The translations under genes were made by a program, and so were the position numbers. Positions 1-12,712 of a DNA stretch of 64,000 bases are shown one piece after another. The DNA is from Lichenostomus cassidix (lineage: Eukaryota > Chordata > Aves > Passeriformes > Meliphagidae), in NCBI GenBank assembly GCA_008360975.2, contig CM039182.1, positions 101,401,443 through 101,465,442 of the forward strand, given 5' to 3'. A model generated the notes under the pieces. That model was given only the letters and a program-made list of their open reading frames with translations. It made no database searches and had not been told where the DNA came from. The stretch's first letter is position 1, and each line of letters begins with the position of its first letter.

Positions 1-3000
1 TAGCTATCTAAGACGTATTTTTTTGTTCATAAAGACAAGGCATTAAAGATACTTTTCTACTTATCTGTGAAGTGGAGAGACAAACTTTAAAGCCCTGGGA
101 AGACTAATTGTAAGAAACTGATGAAATACTTTGAAAAGTATTTATTTTACCCTCTCCCTTGATGAGTACAAAGTATACTTGCTTATAAAACTACATTTAT
201 TCTAGCATGATTATCCTGTCTTCTTTAAAAAAAAACCCTGCTGTTTATAGTCCTTTTTTTAAAGTTTATTTTACTTGCCACAAACTTTTTACATGTATTT
301 CATATGCGGTCCAAGTTAGGGAAAGGTTAGTAATGCTTGTGAAATCAGTGTGAGACTTTCATTACTGCTGTTGCTAAAGTCTTTTTATACAGTGTTTGCT
401 TCTTTCCCTGCTCTAGTGGGTAAGTTAAGGACTCTTAGTGCAGCCAGTTTTATGTAAGCTGTGCAAAAACAAGAAGGCAGAACTGGAGTGGAAAGTGAGA
501 CAGCATCTGCTAGTCTCCAAGACAGTGAAAATTAATGTCTTATGAATGAAAGAAGTAATGTTGGAAGAACGAGTCAGAGAACAGAGAGAACAAAAATAAA
601 GAGCAGGAAGGTGAGGTGGCCATGGTACAAATGAATTCTTAGTGATTTGAATTAATTTTTGTTTGTTCCAACAAGCGGCACTTTTCTAATGATGAAGTTG
701 CCAAAAATTTGGAATTGTTTCCAAAACCCCAGGAAGCATCTCTAATTTGTGCACTGAAACATAAGAGCCAGTCCCTGGCACATGTAGAGACCAGAGACTT
801 CCACTTGCAGTGAGTTTCTCATATTTATGAATATATCTTCTAAAGAACAAAATTCGCTCCATTAATTTCCATGTCAACACCACTCAGTAGTTCATTGAAT
901 TTGACTCGGAAACCCAACAGCAACTCCTGCCTCCTCCTCCCCCAACATTCTCAGGTAATTTTTTTCTTGTGCAGCTCATTACTATAGAAACAATCTTTCC
1001 TAAGGTATTTCAGTTTCAGAGGGCAATGCTATATTAAAGCCATTCTGCTTATAGAACATTTTGTTTCTTATTGAAAATGTCTTAGGTGAAATACACCATG
1101 ACAATAAATGTTTTCAAGAAACAAATTCCCCCAACATAAATGAAATGAGCATTTACTGCAATGGTGGTACTATCACAGTTTCCACAATAACACCATTGAA
1201 GGTCATGTAAACTTTCATATTGCTCATTTCATGTTTCATCTAGTTCTACACCTATGTGTGTGTAAATTTGATATATTGTAGGAATAGAGGCCTAGGAAGA
1301 TTCATGTCATATAATTGGTTTCATGGAGTTATCCAGGACCACCTTAAACAAAGCTGGCGGCTTTAGCTAAGAGATCCCACAGAGCCTAATTTTCAGGAAA
1401 CGTCCTTTTCTTAGAGATAGAAATCCAGTTTTCACCCTGATTTTATCTATGGTTAAGTTTCTTCCTCTTAGGCAACTTCAGTCCTTTAAGAATCTCTTTC
1501 CTCCTTGATGTATATCCTTACAACAAAAGCACAGACAGCAACCAGGTTCACACCTTGGCTAAGGTGTGCATGCCACACCTTCTATTCTTTCTTCATAAGA
1601 AGAATCTCCTTTCACAGTGTGTTTTCAGTTTTTTTTCCTGTGTTCCTTGCTCCTCTTAATCTTTTGGTCTCTTATATTTCACAGTGGTGCCTCTATGTTC
1701 CTTTCCCTTCAGCGCATCTCCACATCCCCCACCCATTCATCCTCCTGTCTCACCACCACTTTCAAAAGCTACCTGCACATCAACTTTCTTCCTCACCTGC
1801 CATTGCAATAATAGGCTTCAAGCAGCATCTGGAAGTCTTTTCCTCAGCTTAATTAAAGGTCACCCTTAATCTTCACAGGAAATATGTGTATTTGGAACCT
1901 CAGTACTGTAGCTGCACTTGGAACAATGAGAGAAATCTTTGATACAATTCAGTGCATTAATACTGCTGATGCTAAGACTCCCGAAGTGGCTGCCAGAATC
2001 CATATGAAACAACACCACAGGAAAACAGAAATAATATTTTTTCATTAATTATAGCCAGTTAAAGGTAAAATGTATAGAACAGGAAAAAGAACCTATTGCA
2101 TATGCTTTGCTGTGTGAAACTAGGTCTTAAAGAATAACAAATAGTGGTTGCGATTTTGTTTTCATGAGCTAAACTTAGTTTTGCACCAGTGTCTCACAAA
2201 AGCCTATGCCAAGTAAGATGTTCCCATAATTAGGGAGGAAGGAAAGAAGTCTCTGGTTTGGGAGGAGAACATCTATTCTCTCTCAAAAATATCTGAGAAA
2301 TAAAAGATTCACCATCTTCTGTTTAAAATCACTCTCCAGCTGGATCAGTTCTAAGTGTCACACATTCCAAATGTGTTTCATATATTTGGACAGTAGTTCT
2401 TTAGTGTCATGAATCCTTCTGAATCATCTCTTCCAGTAGTACATCCAGAACTATCTTCCCCAGCGGGCTGAGAGCAGCCCAGTCTGGGTTTGGGTTGCCC
2501 CAATGTAAATATGCACTCATGCTGCACTGGTGAGAACTGTACAGCAACAAGAAATACTGCAGGGAACGTGAATGGCATAGGAAAATCCTGTCCAGCACTG
2601 AGTATTGCAAACAGCAAATTAAGAGATGCTTACAGATATAATATCTGTGAACCAAAGAGGGGAAATTGTAGTAATCACACATTGTGTTTGAGTAGTACTT
2701 TGTATAGTGAAAAAGCTTAGCATAATGTGGTATATAACTACATTGCAGCAGGCCTGTCATTTGGAAAGTGGGAGGGAAAGACTTTATCCTCTCCTCCAAT
2801 CCATCCCTCATTTGAGTTTCTCTTTGCAAAGTCATTTCAATAGGAAGCAAAAGCTCACAGTGCAATAAGCATGAGTATAATCAGCTTTCAATGCCCCCAA
2901 TTCCAGTGGATTTTAAACAGCAGATTCCCCTGAGCACAGCAGAGTTTGATCAGAGTGCTTTGCTGAAATGGGGGCTCTGCTGTTGATGTTCAAAGGCAAA

Positions 3001-6000
3001 CACAATTCCACAGGTATATACATCATCTACAAGACTGAGCCATTCCAGTGGACTTGTCAGTCTTTGCAAAGAGGGGGCCTTCCACAGGGATGGGAAAACT
3101 CAGGACAGTGCTGTGTACACTTGAGGGACATACCTGGATGCAAGAGGGAGCTGCACAGAGTGATGTTTATGGAAGTACAAGCAGCTGTTGCCACCCAGCA
3201 TTCCTGGCACAGAACTGGAGATGACAACCCAAAAAGTCTGCGTCCACAGATGCAAAGTTTCACTTACTTTCATCCTCCATGTAGATTTTATAAAATAGGA
3301 GGTATTAAAAGAAAAAGGCAACAATTGGAAGCTCCAGAAATAGTTTATATAAAAACCCCTATTTTGTGTTACGTGAGCAAAGCTTGTGCTAGATTTCAGT
3401 TGCCAAAGAGCATATGAGCTGCCTGTGAAATGTCCAACATTCTCATCTGGAAAAACTTTTAGATTTTATTCCTTTATTTGGCTTGAAACAGAGCTTTTTT
3501 GCTTTTGTTAAATCTTTAACTGAGGTCTGGGCCACAGGAAAAGTAAAAGGCAACGTGCTGGCTAGAGGCCATCATTTTACATTTTAGAAGAAGGATTTGG
3601 AGTGAAAACAGATGAAAGCTATGGGGGCCCTGGTCAGATGGCAGCCAAAAGAACTCCAGGAGCCAGAAGGAGCAGGGTCCAATATATTTGAATCCTGGCT
3701 CAGAAGAAATCAGCGATCAGCTGAAACTGGGATGATGCAAGGAAAAATAAAGAAACCAACATTCCTTGAGGTATTGCTTCAGCACTTTGTATAGTGAATA
3801 ATGGAAAAATACCATCAAGAGGAGATTTTCATAATTCTGGCATCAAGAATTTCTGTGTGTTTACATTAACTGCTGTCACTCTGGTGATATTTCTAAATAG
3901 AACAGAAGCTGCAGAGGCACAGAAAGCAAAAGATGACCCAGAACAAACAGGAAGACATGGAAAACCAGGAGAGAGCAGACTAAAGAGCTGTATAGAAATC
4001 TAGTCCATGCTCAGCACCAAATGGGAATTAGAGAAGTAATTAGGGAGGAAGCAGCCTGATGTACTCTGGATGAAGTAACTGGTCAGGGCAAAGGAAGAAT
4101 TCAGTACAAAGAGGGCCATGTAAAGGAGATGTTAGTAGAGGTCATTGTTTTTGTGAAAGCTAATGAGTCAATTAACATACAGCAAATCCAAACTTGCTGC
4201 CTCTGAAGCATTCCATGCCCTTGTTTAGAAAAGTCATGGAGGTCACAAATTGCAAAGGAACCTTTTAGCTTCACTACACAATCTTAAAGAGGCACAGTCA
4301 TTGCAGGAAAACAGTCCCATGACTTAAAATGGTACCAAAACATGGCTTTACCATGTTAATTATACTGCTGTTACAGGTATTTGTATTGCTGTTGTTCCTA
4401 GCAGTGCTTTTTCAGTCAAATCCTGTTTTCTTTGTCATCTGGGAATGGTCAGTGGAAGGAGGATATCCTTCCTCATGCCCTGGGGCACAGTCTTGCTTTC
4501 CTCACTAAATATTGTTTTCAGCAGCAGTTTGTATAACCATGAAAGGCAGAACTGAGCCCTTACATGACTTCAGTGGTCCTAAAAACACCATGCAATGGAT
4601 ATGACCCAAGGAAATTATCACTAACTTCAGCTTTTATTGCAGTATTGCAGACTCACGTTAAGCTACTGGGGAAAAAACAACCCAGTCAATAACAAGAATA
4701 TAGGTGGACTTTCTGTCGCTAAACAATAACCACATAAAAAATGAACTTTGGAGTGTTATAAACAAGCCAGATGAGTTTATATAGTGACTGAGGTGGTGGT
4801 GAGAGAGAGAAGACTGCTCTTCAGCTGTTTCGGTTCTCTTTGTTCTGCAAAACTTGATTGCCAGGAAAGCACACACACTAGAGATTTCATTTCATCACCT
4901 TGTTTGTGCCATTAAACAAGATTTTTTAAAATAAAACAAAATGTCTAACCTACCCTCCAATTCTCCAGGTTCCTATTGACACCTAATGCATCGTATTACT
5001 GAGTTATTTATATACATGCTGAATCTTCAGCTATGATATAAAGATCTTATATAAATTTACCCGGATAATGATGAGGAGGAGGGAATGAGAAGGCTGAAGG
5101 AAGTTAGATCTGAACATTCATTGTTCCAGAAATTCATCATGTTTTAAAAAAATAATGTTAAACTGTTTTCCACATGTGCTATTGTTAAAGCCTCTGTGTG
5201 TCACACCGGATGACATCTTGCACTGCTGCACTGGGCCCTTGAAAGGAAATGGAGTTGTACAGCCAGTCATTTCTTTTTCAGATTCTATTGTTGTGTCAAG
5301 GTTAAAGTTTTCTTTCCTTAATGATCCCAGCTGTAAACAAGCACCCCCTAACACCAATAGTCTCAAAAAAATCTTGTACTTTATCATTCAACAGAAATTA
5401 AACACCTGTTAGTCTTTTAGATTGGTGCTATAATGCACACTTCAGTTTAACATCCCTTAGCATTGAATTTAAAGGACATTTCCTTCATTAAAAAGCTTTC
5501 TCACTACAGGAGAAAAAACATAAATAAAGTCTCTTTAGAGATATTTTGCTTTTAATTGGTACTCAGAACTGCCTTATACTCCCACTTCTCCCCCCCATAC
5601 AACCTCCCCTCCACAAATGCTCCCAAACCTACTTTACATGGCTCTGTTTATCTGGACTTTCTCCCTAAAGAGGAGCTAAATAATCTATTTGTAGAAACAG
5701 TGTTTGCTAGCAGAAATAAATTTCAAAATGCATATTCATAAATATGTAATCATTGGCTAAAAATTTTGGAAGTACAAAAATCAATATTGACTACAGCTTG
5801 TTTAGTAATACATTTTTTTAGTCTGTGCTGACCCATAACAACAAAGGAGCTTAACATATTTATAACACTCATACATTTTATAATTAGAAATAAAAGGATT
5901 TTTATCATTATGTTGCATCTGTATTTAATAGTTACAAAATGGTGAATAAAAGTTAGTTTTTTTTCCCTCAGTAGCATTTTCCTTGGAAAATGGAAACTAA

Positions 6001-6782
6001 TGCAGAGAATTTCTCTCTCCCTTCTCTGCCATCATAGGTAGAATCCTCTTGAGAAAAACTAGTTCAGTAGTACCACATTCTAAAGATCATTGACTGTTAA
6101 ACTGTGTAACATTATTTTTCTATGATCTTTTCTGCACTGAACACTGCAAAGACACAAACTGTTATTGCTAGCATTATTGCAACATCTCACATTGTTTCCA
6201 GTCGCTCATAAATTCTGTATATCATCATATCCTTTTCCTATGGTTTTACATTAGCACTGTAAAAGCCCAGGATATGGATTACTATTTTGGACTCAAATAT
6301 TTTCTATTTCTTGAATATTTCCTGAGTATTATTTTTCTGAATAACTTCTTCCATTATCTGAAGTGCATGTCAGATGAGCAGTGCCTTTACAGATACGGCC
6401 CAACCCATCTTGAGTTGCCCTGGTACAAAGTGGTGCATTCCCCTTTTGCCACACTTATGCCACACTCTTGTCATAAACAAGAATTTGACATTGACCTGGG
6501 TTCTCAGAGAACACTGAAGAAAAGATCAGGAGCCAAAGTTAGTATTTTAGATAATTCTCACTGTTAACCATCGCAGTGCTGATGAAACATGTGGCAGCAG
6601 GCATGAACATAATGAGAACATCTGCCTGATGGCTGAGTGCTTTACTTGCATCTTGGGAGCTCAGATGATGGTGCTTGGGATGCCACCCTCTTTTCCCCCA
6701 CAGCCCAGGTTAAATATTGACTGGCCTGAGCTTAAGGCTGTTTGTTATGTGTGAGCCAAGGTCATTATTAATGCAACAGCTC
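1..6782. other. Unique AT-rich noncoding stretch, no gene recognised
   Basis: I see no recognisable gene, RNA or mobile element here. Positions 1660-1800 are rich in pyrimidines and cytosine. Two open frames of about 150 codons, at 2407-2865 (minus) and 2968-3417 (plus), show no motif or family resemblance and no codon signature, and frames of this length occur elsewhere in the window. The stretch around 4530-4600 weakly recalls the ancient repeat seen at 29.1 kb, but too weakly to call. Confidence 0.6.
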
Positions 6783-6880
6783 TCAGGGACCAAAATGTGC
6801 TAAGCACTTTACAGAGGTGTAGGGCAATCCAGGCCTCAATCCCAAAAAGCTGATAAGTCAGTGTCAATTTTAGACACAGC
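6783..6880 (+). repeat. Ancient amniote interspersed repeat relic (SINE/L3-like, family uncertain)
   Basis: The segment has the order 'gtgctaagcactttaca', then an 'aatccaggcctcaatcc' stretch, then 'cccaaaaagctgataagtca'. This matches a diverged dispersed repeat I recall from reptile and bird genomes, in which 'gtgctaggcgctgtacaaac' is followed by 'ccccaaagagctta'. The resemblance is by eye and from memory, and the family name is not certain. Strand is given as the orientation of that remembered motif. Confidence 0.4.
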
Positions 6881-7857
6881 GACCAAACCAGCCATTCCTC
6901 CCTGTCCCTCCTTCCCTCCCATTCCTGTTTCCCTGGGCTGTGTTACCTCTCTAGGCACTTGCAAAATCAGAACATGTATTTAGTTTTAGGAAACAAAAAT
7001 TTGCCTCAGCATCTGAGTTTTGAAGACAGCCACAACCTTTGCAAAATAAATGGGAGTTAGTAGCACACTGTGGGCTCAGTCCCATCTGGTTGCATGGTGA
7101 GTAGAAAACCCATTCAGCCATTTCAAATACTAAACAGATATCTGGAATCATCTCTGCCTGGAAATAGAAATGAGTAAAGGCTCACACACATTGTGGCAAA
7201 GGGGGTGGGGGAATGTCCACCCCCGTCACTTATATATCCATCCTTAAAATTCTCCATTTTCAAATAAGAAATATTGCAATAATACAAATACTATTTTTTA
7301 AAGCAGCTTGATATAGACTAGTTCCAACTTGTCTGTGAGACACTGGCAGAACCATAGCATTTTCAGAAAACAGGTTTTTGCTTCTCAGATGTTCTGCCTC
7401 TTTTAGTCCATTCAATGGAAATGACAGTTCAGGGTGAACCGGCAAAAAGTTATTTAGTCTAGATCAAAGGTCAAATTTTCAGCTCCCCTCTCTAATCATA
7501 AATAAAGTTTTGAAAACATGTTTTGGAAATGATATTTTGTGAAATGAATTTCAAGGTGGCCTTTTAGGGTAGTCAGAATTACAAGAGCCAATGTGACACA
7601 CACATTGTGTAGGAGAGGAAAAGAAAGAGCTCGTGTATAAGGGATTTAAGTAAGCTTATAAAAACTGCTCATGTTGAGTTGCATCTTTTCTCCAGCTGAA
7701 TTCCTGCTCAGTTGCAGTTTACCAGTTAGGTTCTCCTCAAATTAAATCTACAGTTTTCTCTGCAAGGGAAGGGAAGGGAAAAAGTAATAAATCAAAACTA
7801 ATGAGATATTCTTTATACTATTGACGTCTTTATTTTTTCTTCCTGCGTCACTGCTAG
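6881..7857. other. Unique noncoding stretch with small simple-sequence motifs
   Basis: No gene is recognised. A small G/C hairpin lies at 7201-7224, where gggggtgg pairs with ccaccccc around an 8-nt loop. Three GGGAA-type units occur near 7767-7785. Just downstream begins a polypyrimidine acceptor-like tract that leads into the candidate exon at 7858. Confidence 0.5.
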
Positions 7858-7947
7858 ATTTGAAAGGCGGAAACAAGGAGAGAAACTGAATGTGAAAAAT
7901 GAAAACTGCCCACCTGGTGAAAAGAAGGGAAGGAGGAAATCAGAAGG
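7858..7947 (+). other. Candidate internal coding exon (90 nt, Lys/Arg-rich), unassigned
   Basis: A pyrimidine-rich tract (7829-7850) ends in an acceptor-like 'gctag' at 7857, and the segment ends at a consensus-like donor, GG|GTGAGT, with the intron starting at 7948. The 90 nt between them are open in only one of three frames, the frame that starts codons at 7859; the others hit TGA. The exon would be symmetric (phase 2 in and out), so it could be included or skipped without shifting the frame. The predicted 29-30 residues start FERRKQGEKL, contain one Cys followed by PPGEKKGRRK, and are strongly basic. I do not recognise a family. Pseudo-exons of this size with decent splice sites are common in vertebrate introns, so this is a candidate only. 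No neighbouring exon in a compatible phase could be identified in the window. Confidence 0.22.
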
Positions 7948-8310
7948 GTGAGTTAGCAATTCCTTAAGCACATGCAATGTCTGTAATTTTCAAACTTGAC
8001 AATTGCACTGAGACACAGAGGGGAAGGGAACTGATTGGGAGAGTGTTTGCTCTTTCAGAGACAGACTTGTGAGAGAAGTGCATCAGCATTTTGCTCAGGC
8101 TGTGTGTAGCACATCTTAACACAGGCACAGAATGGCAGCCACAGAAGGGAGGAGGATTCTCACCTGCTTTCTTCCCCTGCTCTCTCTGCCTTCCCTGCAG
8201 GCCGAATATTGACACAGCCCTTCCTTTCTCAAAGCTTAAAATCCAGTCAATTAAAACACTTTGCCTATCCTTCTCTAGATGCATCCACAAAAGCGTGTGT
8301 TAATATCTTT

Positions 8311-8332
8311 TTTCAGATTTTAAAATCTGAAA
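8311..8332. repeat. 22-bp perfect palindrome
   Basis: The half-site tttcagatttt is followed immediately by its exact reverse complement, with no spacer. It is AT-rich and could form a small cruciform or bind a dimeric protein, but nothing nearby assigns a role. Confidence 0.85.
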
Positions 8333-11300
8333 TTCTTTTTTGCTATGTGATGCTTTTGTTTCACTCCTTCCCCAGCCCCTCCCTTAGCTCCAAGAATAAT
8401 AGAGTGATTAGGCTGAGCAAACATTGAAACAGACAATGTACAGATTGCTTTCAAATGCACAAAAAACCAAACCAGGAGGGAAGAGATAAAAACTCATAGG
8501 TTTCTTTTTCCCCCTCTCTAATCATAGGTGTTATTATGACAATGTAGGTGAAATATTTTCTGGTGGAGGTGCTGTTTTTAAATTGATAATGTCTGTAAGT
8601 TCAAGCAGTGGTTGAGAATTTGGCACTCATCAGCTTCTGTGGAGCACTGGCACATTAGGCAGAATGAAGAGTGCAAGGGTGCTGCTCTGAGCTGTGCTCA
8701 TCCATATCATTACACATGATTAAGATCACATCTAGCTTTTTTGCAGTTCTGTGGAAAGCTGTATCTAGAGTGTGACTGTCACCAGTCTGTACTGAATTTA
8801 GTGGGCCTCTTTGTTGCACTCATCCTACTGCTCGATTTTTCTTGTCTGGCAACTTCTGATTGTTATCCAGAGAGCCATCTTAATGTCTAAGAAATTAATT
8901 GATGCTATGTTCTTCCTGGGGTTTGTTTTCAGCTGCTACACTTAAACTGTTATTTGTCTGAAGGCTGTTCTTCAGACGCAGAAGTTTGAATAAATTAACA
9001 GTAAAACCAAAACATTTTTTCACAAGTAAACTTTTGTAGTGAACAGACAGACCCTGAATATGATGTGTAGCATTCCATATGGTTACCAAATTTGTCTTTA
9101 ATGCAGGCATATATATCTAAAAGTCTTGGCATTACTTCAGAGGTGCTGCACACTCAGAGTTCTTCATTTAGTGGGGGCTGCAGAACACCAACTCTCTACA
9201 AACCACCAACTTGTAGAAAGATAACATACATTCAATCCATCTTTTCTGTAAGACCAGGTATGAAAATCTATTTGCTCATGACCAGAAAGTTTTTGTTATC
9301 TCCTGTTGTAGGATGTTTGATTGCTGGTTTTGTCCACCTAGCTCAACAATTAGCTCACACTCTACAAGGACCATCATTTGTTTTGCCTGAGATGTAGGTC
9401 CATGTGTGCAGTAGAGGACATTGGTTTACACAAGACATAAGAAGTGAAACATCAACCTGTATTTTTGATGAGGCAGTGCAGAAGGTTTGGATTTGGGTCT
9501 AAGTCCAAGAACAAAGAGATTTTGTAAGTAGCTTGGGTGAAAGAAAACTCTTTTCCTTACACTTTCAGTTATTTTCTTTCGGGACTCAAAGGGTCACTGT
9601 CGGGAGCCATCAAAAATTCCTCTCTTATATGACAGATGAGAACTAGAAGTAGAACCTCTATCAAGAACAATGCATATCTTTATAGCTAGTCCTACTTTAT
9701 ATTTGGTGCCTATAACCTGTGACTGTGTTGTTAAGACCATGTGTCTTGCCTCAATATGTTGCAGGCTTTCCAGGAGACTCAGACAATCAGTGCAAAAATA
9801 CACTCTGACCGAGGAGCCTCCCTGGCTTTCATGAGAATACCTGGCCAAGGTTTAAAAAGCGACCATTCCCCATGTTAATTCATTATAAGTTGTGGGCAGC
9901 AGCATATGTTCTTCTGTTAGCCATTACAAGTATAAAATATTATACTTTGCAGCATAGAGAGAAAGGACAGTGCAGAAACTAGTGACAAGAACTGACCCTT
10001 CCATCAAATAAAAACTGGTTGTCAGTGAATTCTTCACTTGTCTGTGTAACACTCAAGACACCAATTAACTACCTGTCTTTCTCCTATTAGTGATATCTAC
10101 ACTGTGCTATATAGGAGAAGAGTCTTAGTCAAAATTAACAAGGCACAAAGCCCTAGCTGGATGGCAATTAGCAGACAGTGTCATTGCTATATCTTCCTAA
10201 TAAGATGAAACAATAGAGAAGAAAATCTTCTCTGTGCATTTAATGGTTGCTGTAGATCAAATAACATCTCAGAGATTTCTGAAGCAGTGTAAACAGAATG
10301 ACTCCCTGTTGTGAAAAGTCATCTTGGATCAATGGTAGAACTGGAATAATCACTGGCATGTAACTGATGTGGGGAAGGGAAAAATACAGCGTACTGAATT
10401 TTGTGTTATCAGGTGAACGGCTTCATTTGAGCCTGCAAGAGTGTTTGACCAGCTCTGTACTGGACAGGAGACAGACACTAATGGGGCTGGTTTGTTTTTG
10501 CAGACAGATGTCTGCAGTTCCACCCTTTCTCCCTCTTGTTGCTCAACCTCATCCCAAGATCAACATGATTCAAAAGCAGGTTTCATTTATCTGACATCCA
10601 CATGTGCTCCTTTAGGGGATAGAGGCTTAAATAAATGGTCTGGGTTTTGAGGTCATCTCTGTAACAGGATTAAAAATATTAACTGGCTCATAAATTTGTT
10701 TTACCAGGGTAGCGTTGCCTGACTGAGCCTGTATCATTTTTATTGCTAGCTACAGTTATGTTTATTGACAGACAAGGATTATAAAATGATGACACAAAGC
10801 AGTAGTTATTCTGGGATCCAGCAGGAACAATAAATTCTCTGCCTCCAGTTCTGGAAATGTTTCAAGGCTTTTTCTTCATTAATAGTTACTCTAGAAAGCC
10901 ACAGTATTTTCTTGACTAACATTACTCATTTACTTCACCTGTGTTACTACAATCAGTACAACAGAGATGCAGAAAAAAGTGGTATAATGCTATAAAATTT
11001 ACAAAGCCCTAAGTACACAGAGCTGAAATGATTTTTTTTCTGTAAATCTTGGTTGCCAACATCAAGAGCAGAGCTTCTTCTGTCTAGGGATATTTCTGTA
11101 CACAAAAAAAGCATCAAAAAGGCAAAAAAGAAAACGTGATGAACATGATGAACTTCAATTGGAGAGAAAGAAATAAAGAACATCTAAGCTTTTAAATACA
11201 CAACAAAATGACACAAAATCAAACATGCGTCAGAAGTCTGTTGAAGCCCAAGTTTTCAAATGTTAGTTATGTGCTTTAATGACACTAAGAAATTGGAGGA

Positions 11301-11506
11301 CATTTGCTGCCCAGTGCAACAAATGATACAGAAGTGGCCAACTTCACTTTCAGCCTTATTACAGATGTCAAGTTGTTCAAGCCTCTGTCATTTATCTTAT
11401 CTTCCTTTTGCCCTTTGAGTGTTTGTTTACATCTTTCTCATAGTCTGAAGCCTGAAGCTTCACTCTAACTGAGGTATCACTGGTCTCAATAGCCAGACTG
11501 ATACTG
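8333..11506. other. Unique noncoding stretch, no gene recognised
   Basis: AT-rich single-copy-looking sequence. No open frame with a recognisable domain, no repeat family and no RNA gene could be identified on either strand. The longest frames are about 100 codons or less and look like chance. Confidence 0.6.
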
Positions 11507-11600
11507 AAACACAGAAGGGTTGAGGCTGCAAAGGACCTCTGCAGGTCACCTTGAACCTCTCTGCTCAAGCCAGGTCATCTAGGGCCATCTAGAGTCTCTT
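11507..11600 (-). mobile_element. CR1 LINE 3'-end fragment
   Basis: Read on the plus strand, the segment gives 'cacagaagggttgaggctgc', then 'aaggacctctgcaggtcacc', then 'ctgctcaagccaggtcatct'. This is the reverse complement of the typical CR1 3' end (a dispersed bird LINE whose 3' end reads toward repeated ATTCTATGA-type units). Only about 90 bp of the element remain, the usual severe 5' truncation of CR1. No coding sequence survives. It directly precedes an older LINE relic. Confidence 0.75.
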
Positions 11601-11814
11601 ACTCCTCACAAATGAAAATTAATTTGTCCAAGAAAAACAAGAAACATTTTTTAACATAGTATTGTCACAGTGTTGCCACTGTCTTCATCCCCCTAACTTC
11701 ATACACTTTCTCTGCCTTATACTGCTTTCTAAGTGGTTTTTTCCCAATTTCATATGTGCAAAGCAATTGCAACTGCATGTGCCTCTGTCAAATTTCCATC
11801 AGCTGATTTTGGAA

Positions 11815-12335
11815 CAATTTGCTATTTTCTGGAACTCCTTCCAAATTTGAAAGCATCCTCATAATTTCATCATCCAGATCATTGATCAGAAAAGGATTGA
11901 ATATAAATGGACTCAGAAATACACAATTTTAAATGTCCTCCCAGTTTTACGACAAACCATTGATAGTTTCTCTTTGATTTTGTTTTCTCAACCATCTGCG
12001 AGCCCTCTCTGCAGTGATTTAATCATATACCTTAATTTGCTTACGAGAATGCTCTGTAGGAGACTCAAGAGCCTTACTGAAGTCAAGATAGATCACATCT
12101 ACTGCTTCCCCCTTATTCACTTATCCTGTCAAAGAAAGAAATTAGATTGGTTTGATACAATTTGTCCTTGACAAATTCACATTCACTAGACTATTATTAC
12201 CCTCGAGGTGTTCATAAATTGATTGATTGATCCTCCACCACACGGCTTCAGTTCAAGGAAAATCACTTCACCAGCATCTACTCTGATGTGCAGCTAATTG
12301 GGCTCAGTTCTGTGATTTCAAATCTACTTCTGCAG
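11815..12335 (-). mobile_element. Ancient L3/CR1-like LINE relic (reverse-transcriptase region)
   Basis: The plus strand carries several landmarks of the old L3/CR1-like LINE in antisense: 'ctggaactccttccaaattt', 'cataatttcatcatccagat', 'cttactgaagtcaagataga' followed by 'tcacatctactgcttccccc', 'gacaaattcacattcactag' and 'ctaattgggctcagttctgt'. These correspond to the minus strand of the reverse-transcriptase coding region near the 3' part of ORF2. The copy is highly diverged, full of small gaps, and has no open frame. The 5' and 3' limits are approximate; 11601-11814 may also belong to it. Confidence 0.6.
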
Positions 12336-12712
12336 ATTTGGTGCTGTGTTCCCAAAAAGGCATCCTACCTGTCTTGACCATGTGTTCTCTTCAGTCCCAA
12401 AGCTCACCAGGTTATATGAGCTTTACCTGCCATGCTCAAGAGCACCAGAATTGTGAACACTCTCTGTGCTCATAAGAATATCATGCACCCTCTAAAGGAG
12501 CTCTCTTTACTGTACTATCAAACATAAAATCACTACCTGTTGATGAGAGTGACCTACCACTTCTGGGCTGCACGCTACTGTGGTGCATGAGTAAGAATAT
12601 TTTGTCATTTATGAAGAGCCGAACACAGTAGATGGTGTTATTTGTAAACAATATTTGCAGTTTATGTAAATGAAGCTGCCTAGAACTGCTTCATCTCCTT
12701 TTTTTTTTCCAG
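12336..12712. other. Noncoding stretch, possible LINE continuation
   Basis: No gene. The first part could be further diverged sequence of the neighbouring LINE relic. The end is a strong polypyrimidine tract (T-rich, 12699-12710) leading to a CAG acceptor-like site. Confidence 0.4.

Noticed and set aside
3627..3650. Second CTCF-like motif around tcagatggcagcc
   Set aside because: It has three mismatches within the core consensus, too weak to list as a site.
8005..8040. Possible MIR SINE core (actgagacacagaggggaag-like)
   Set aside because: The similarity covers only about 20 bases and the downstream MIR landmarks are missing.
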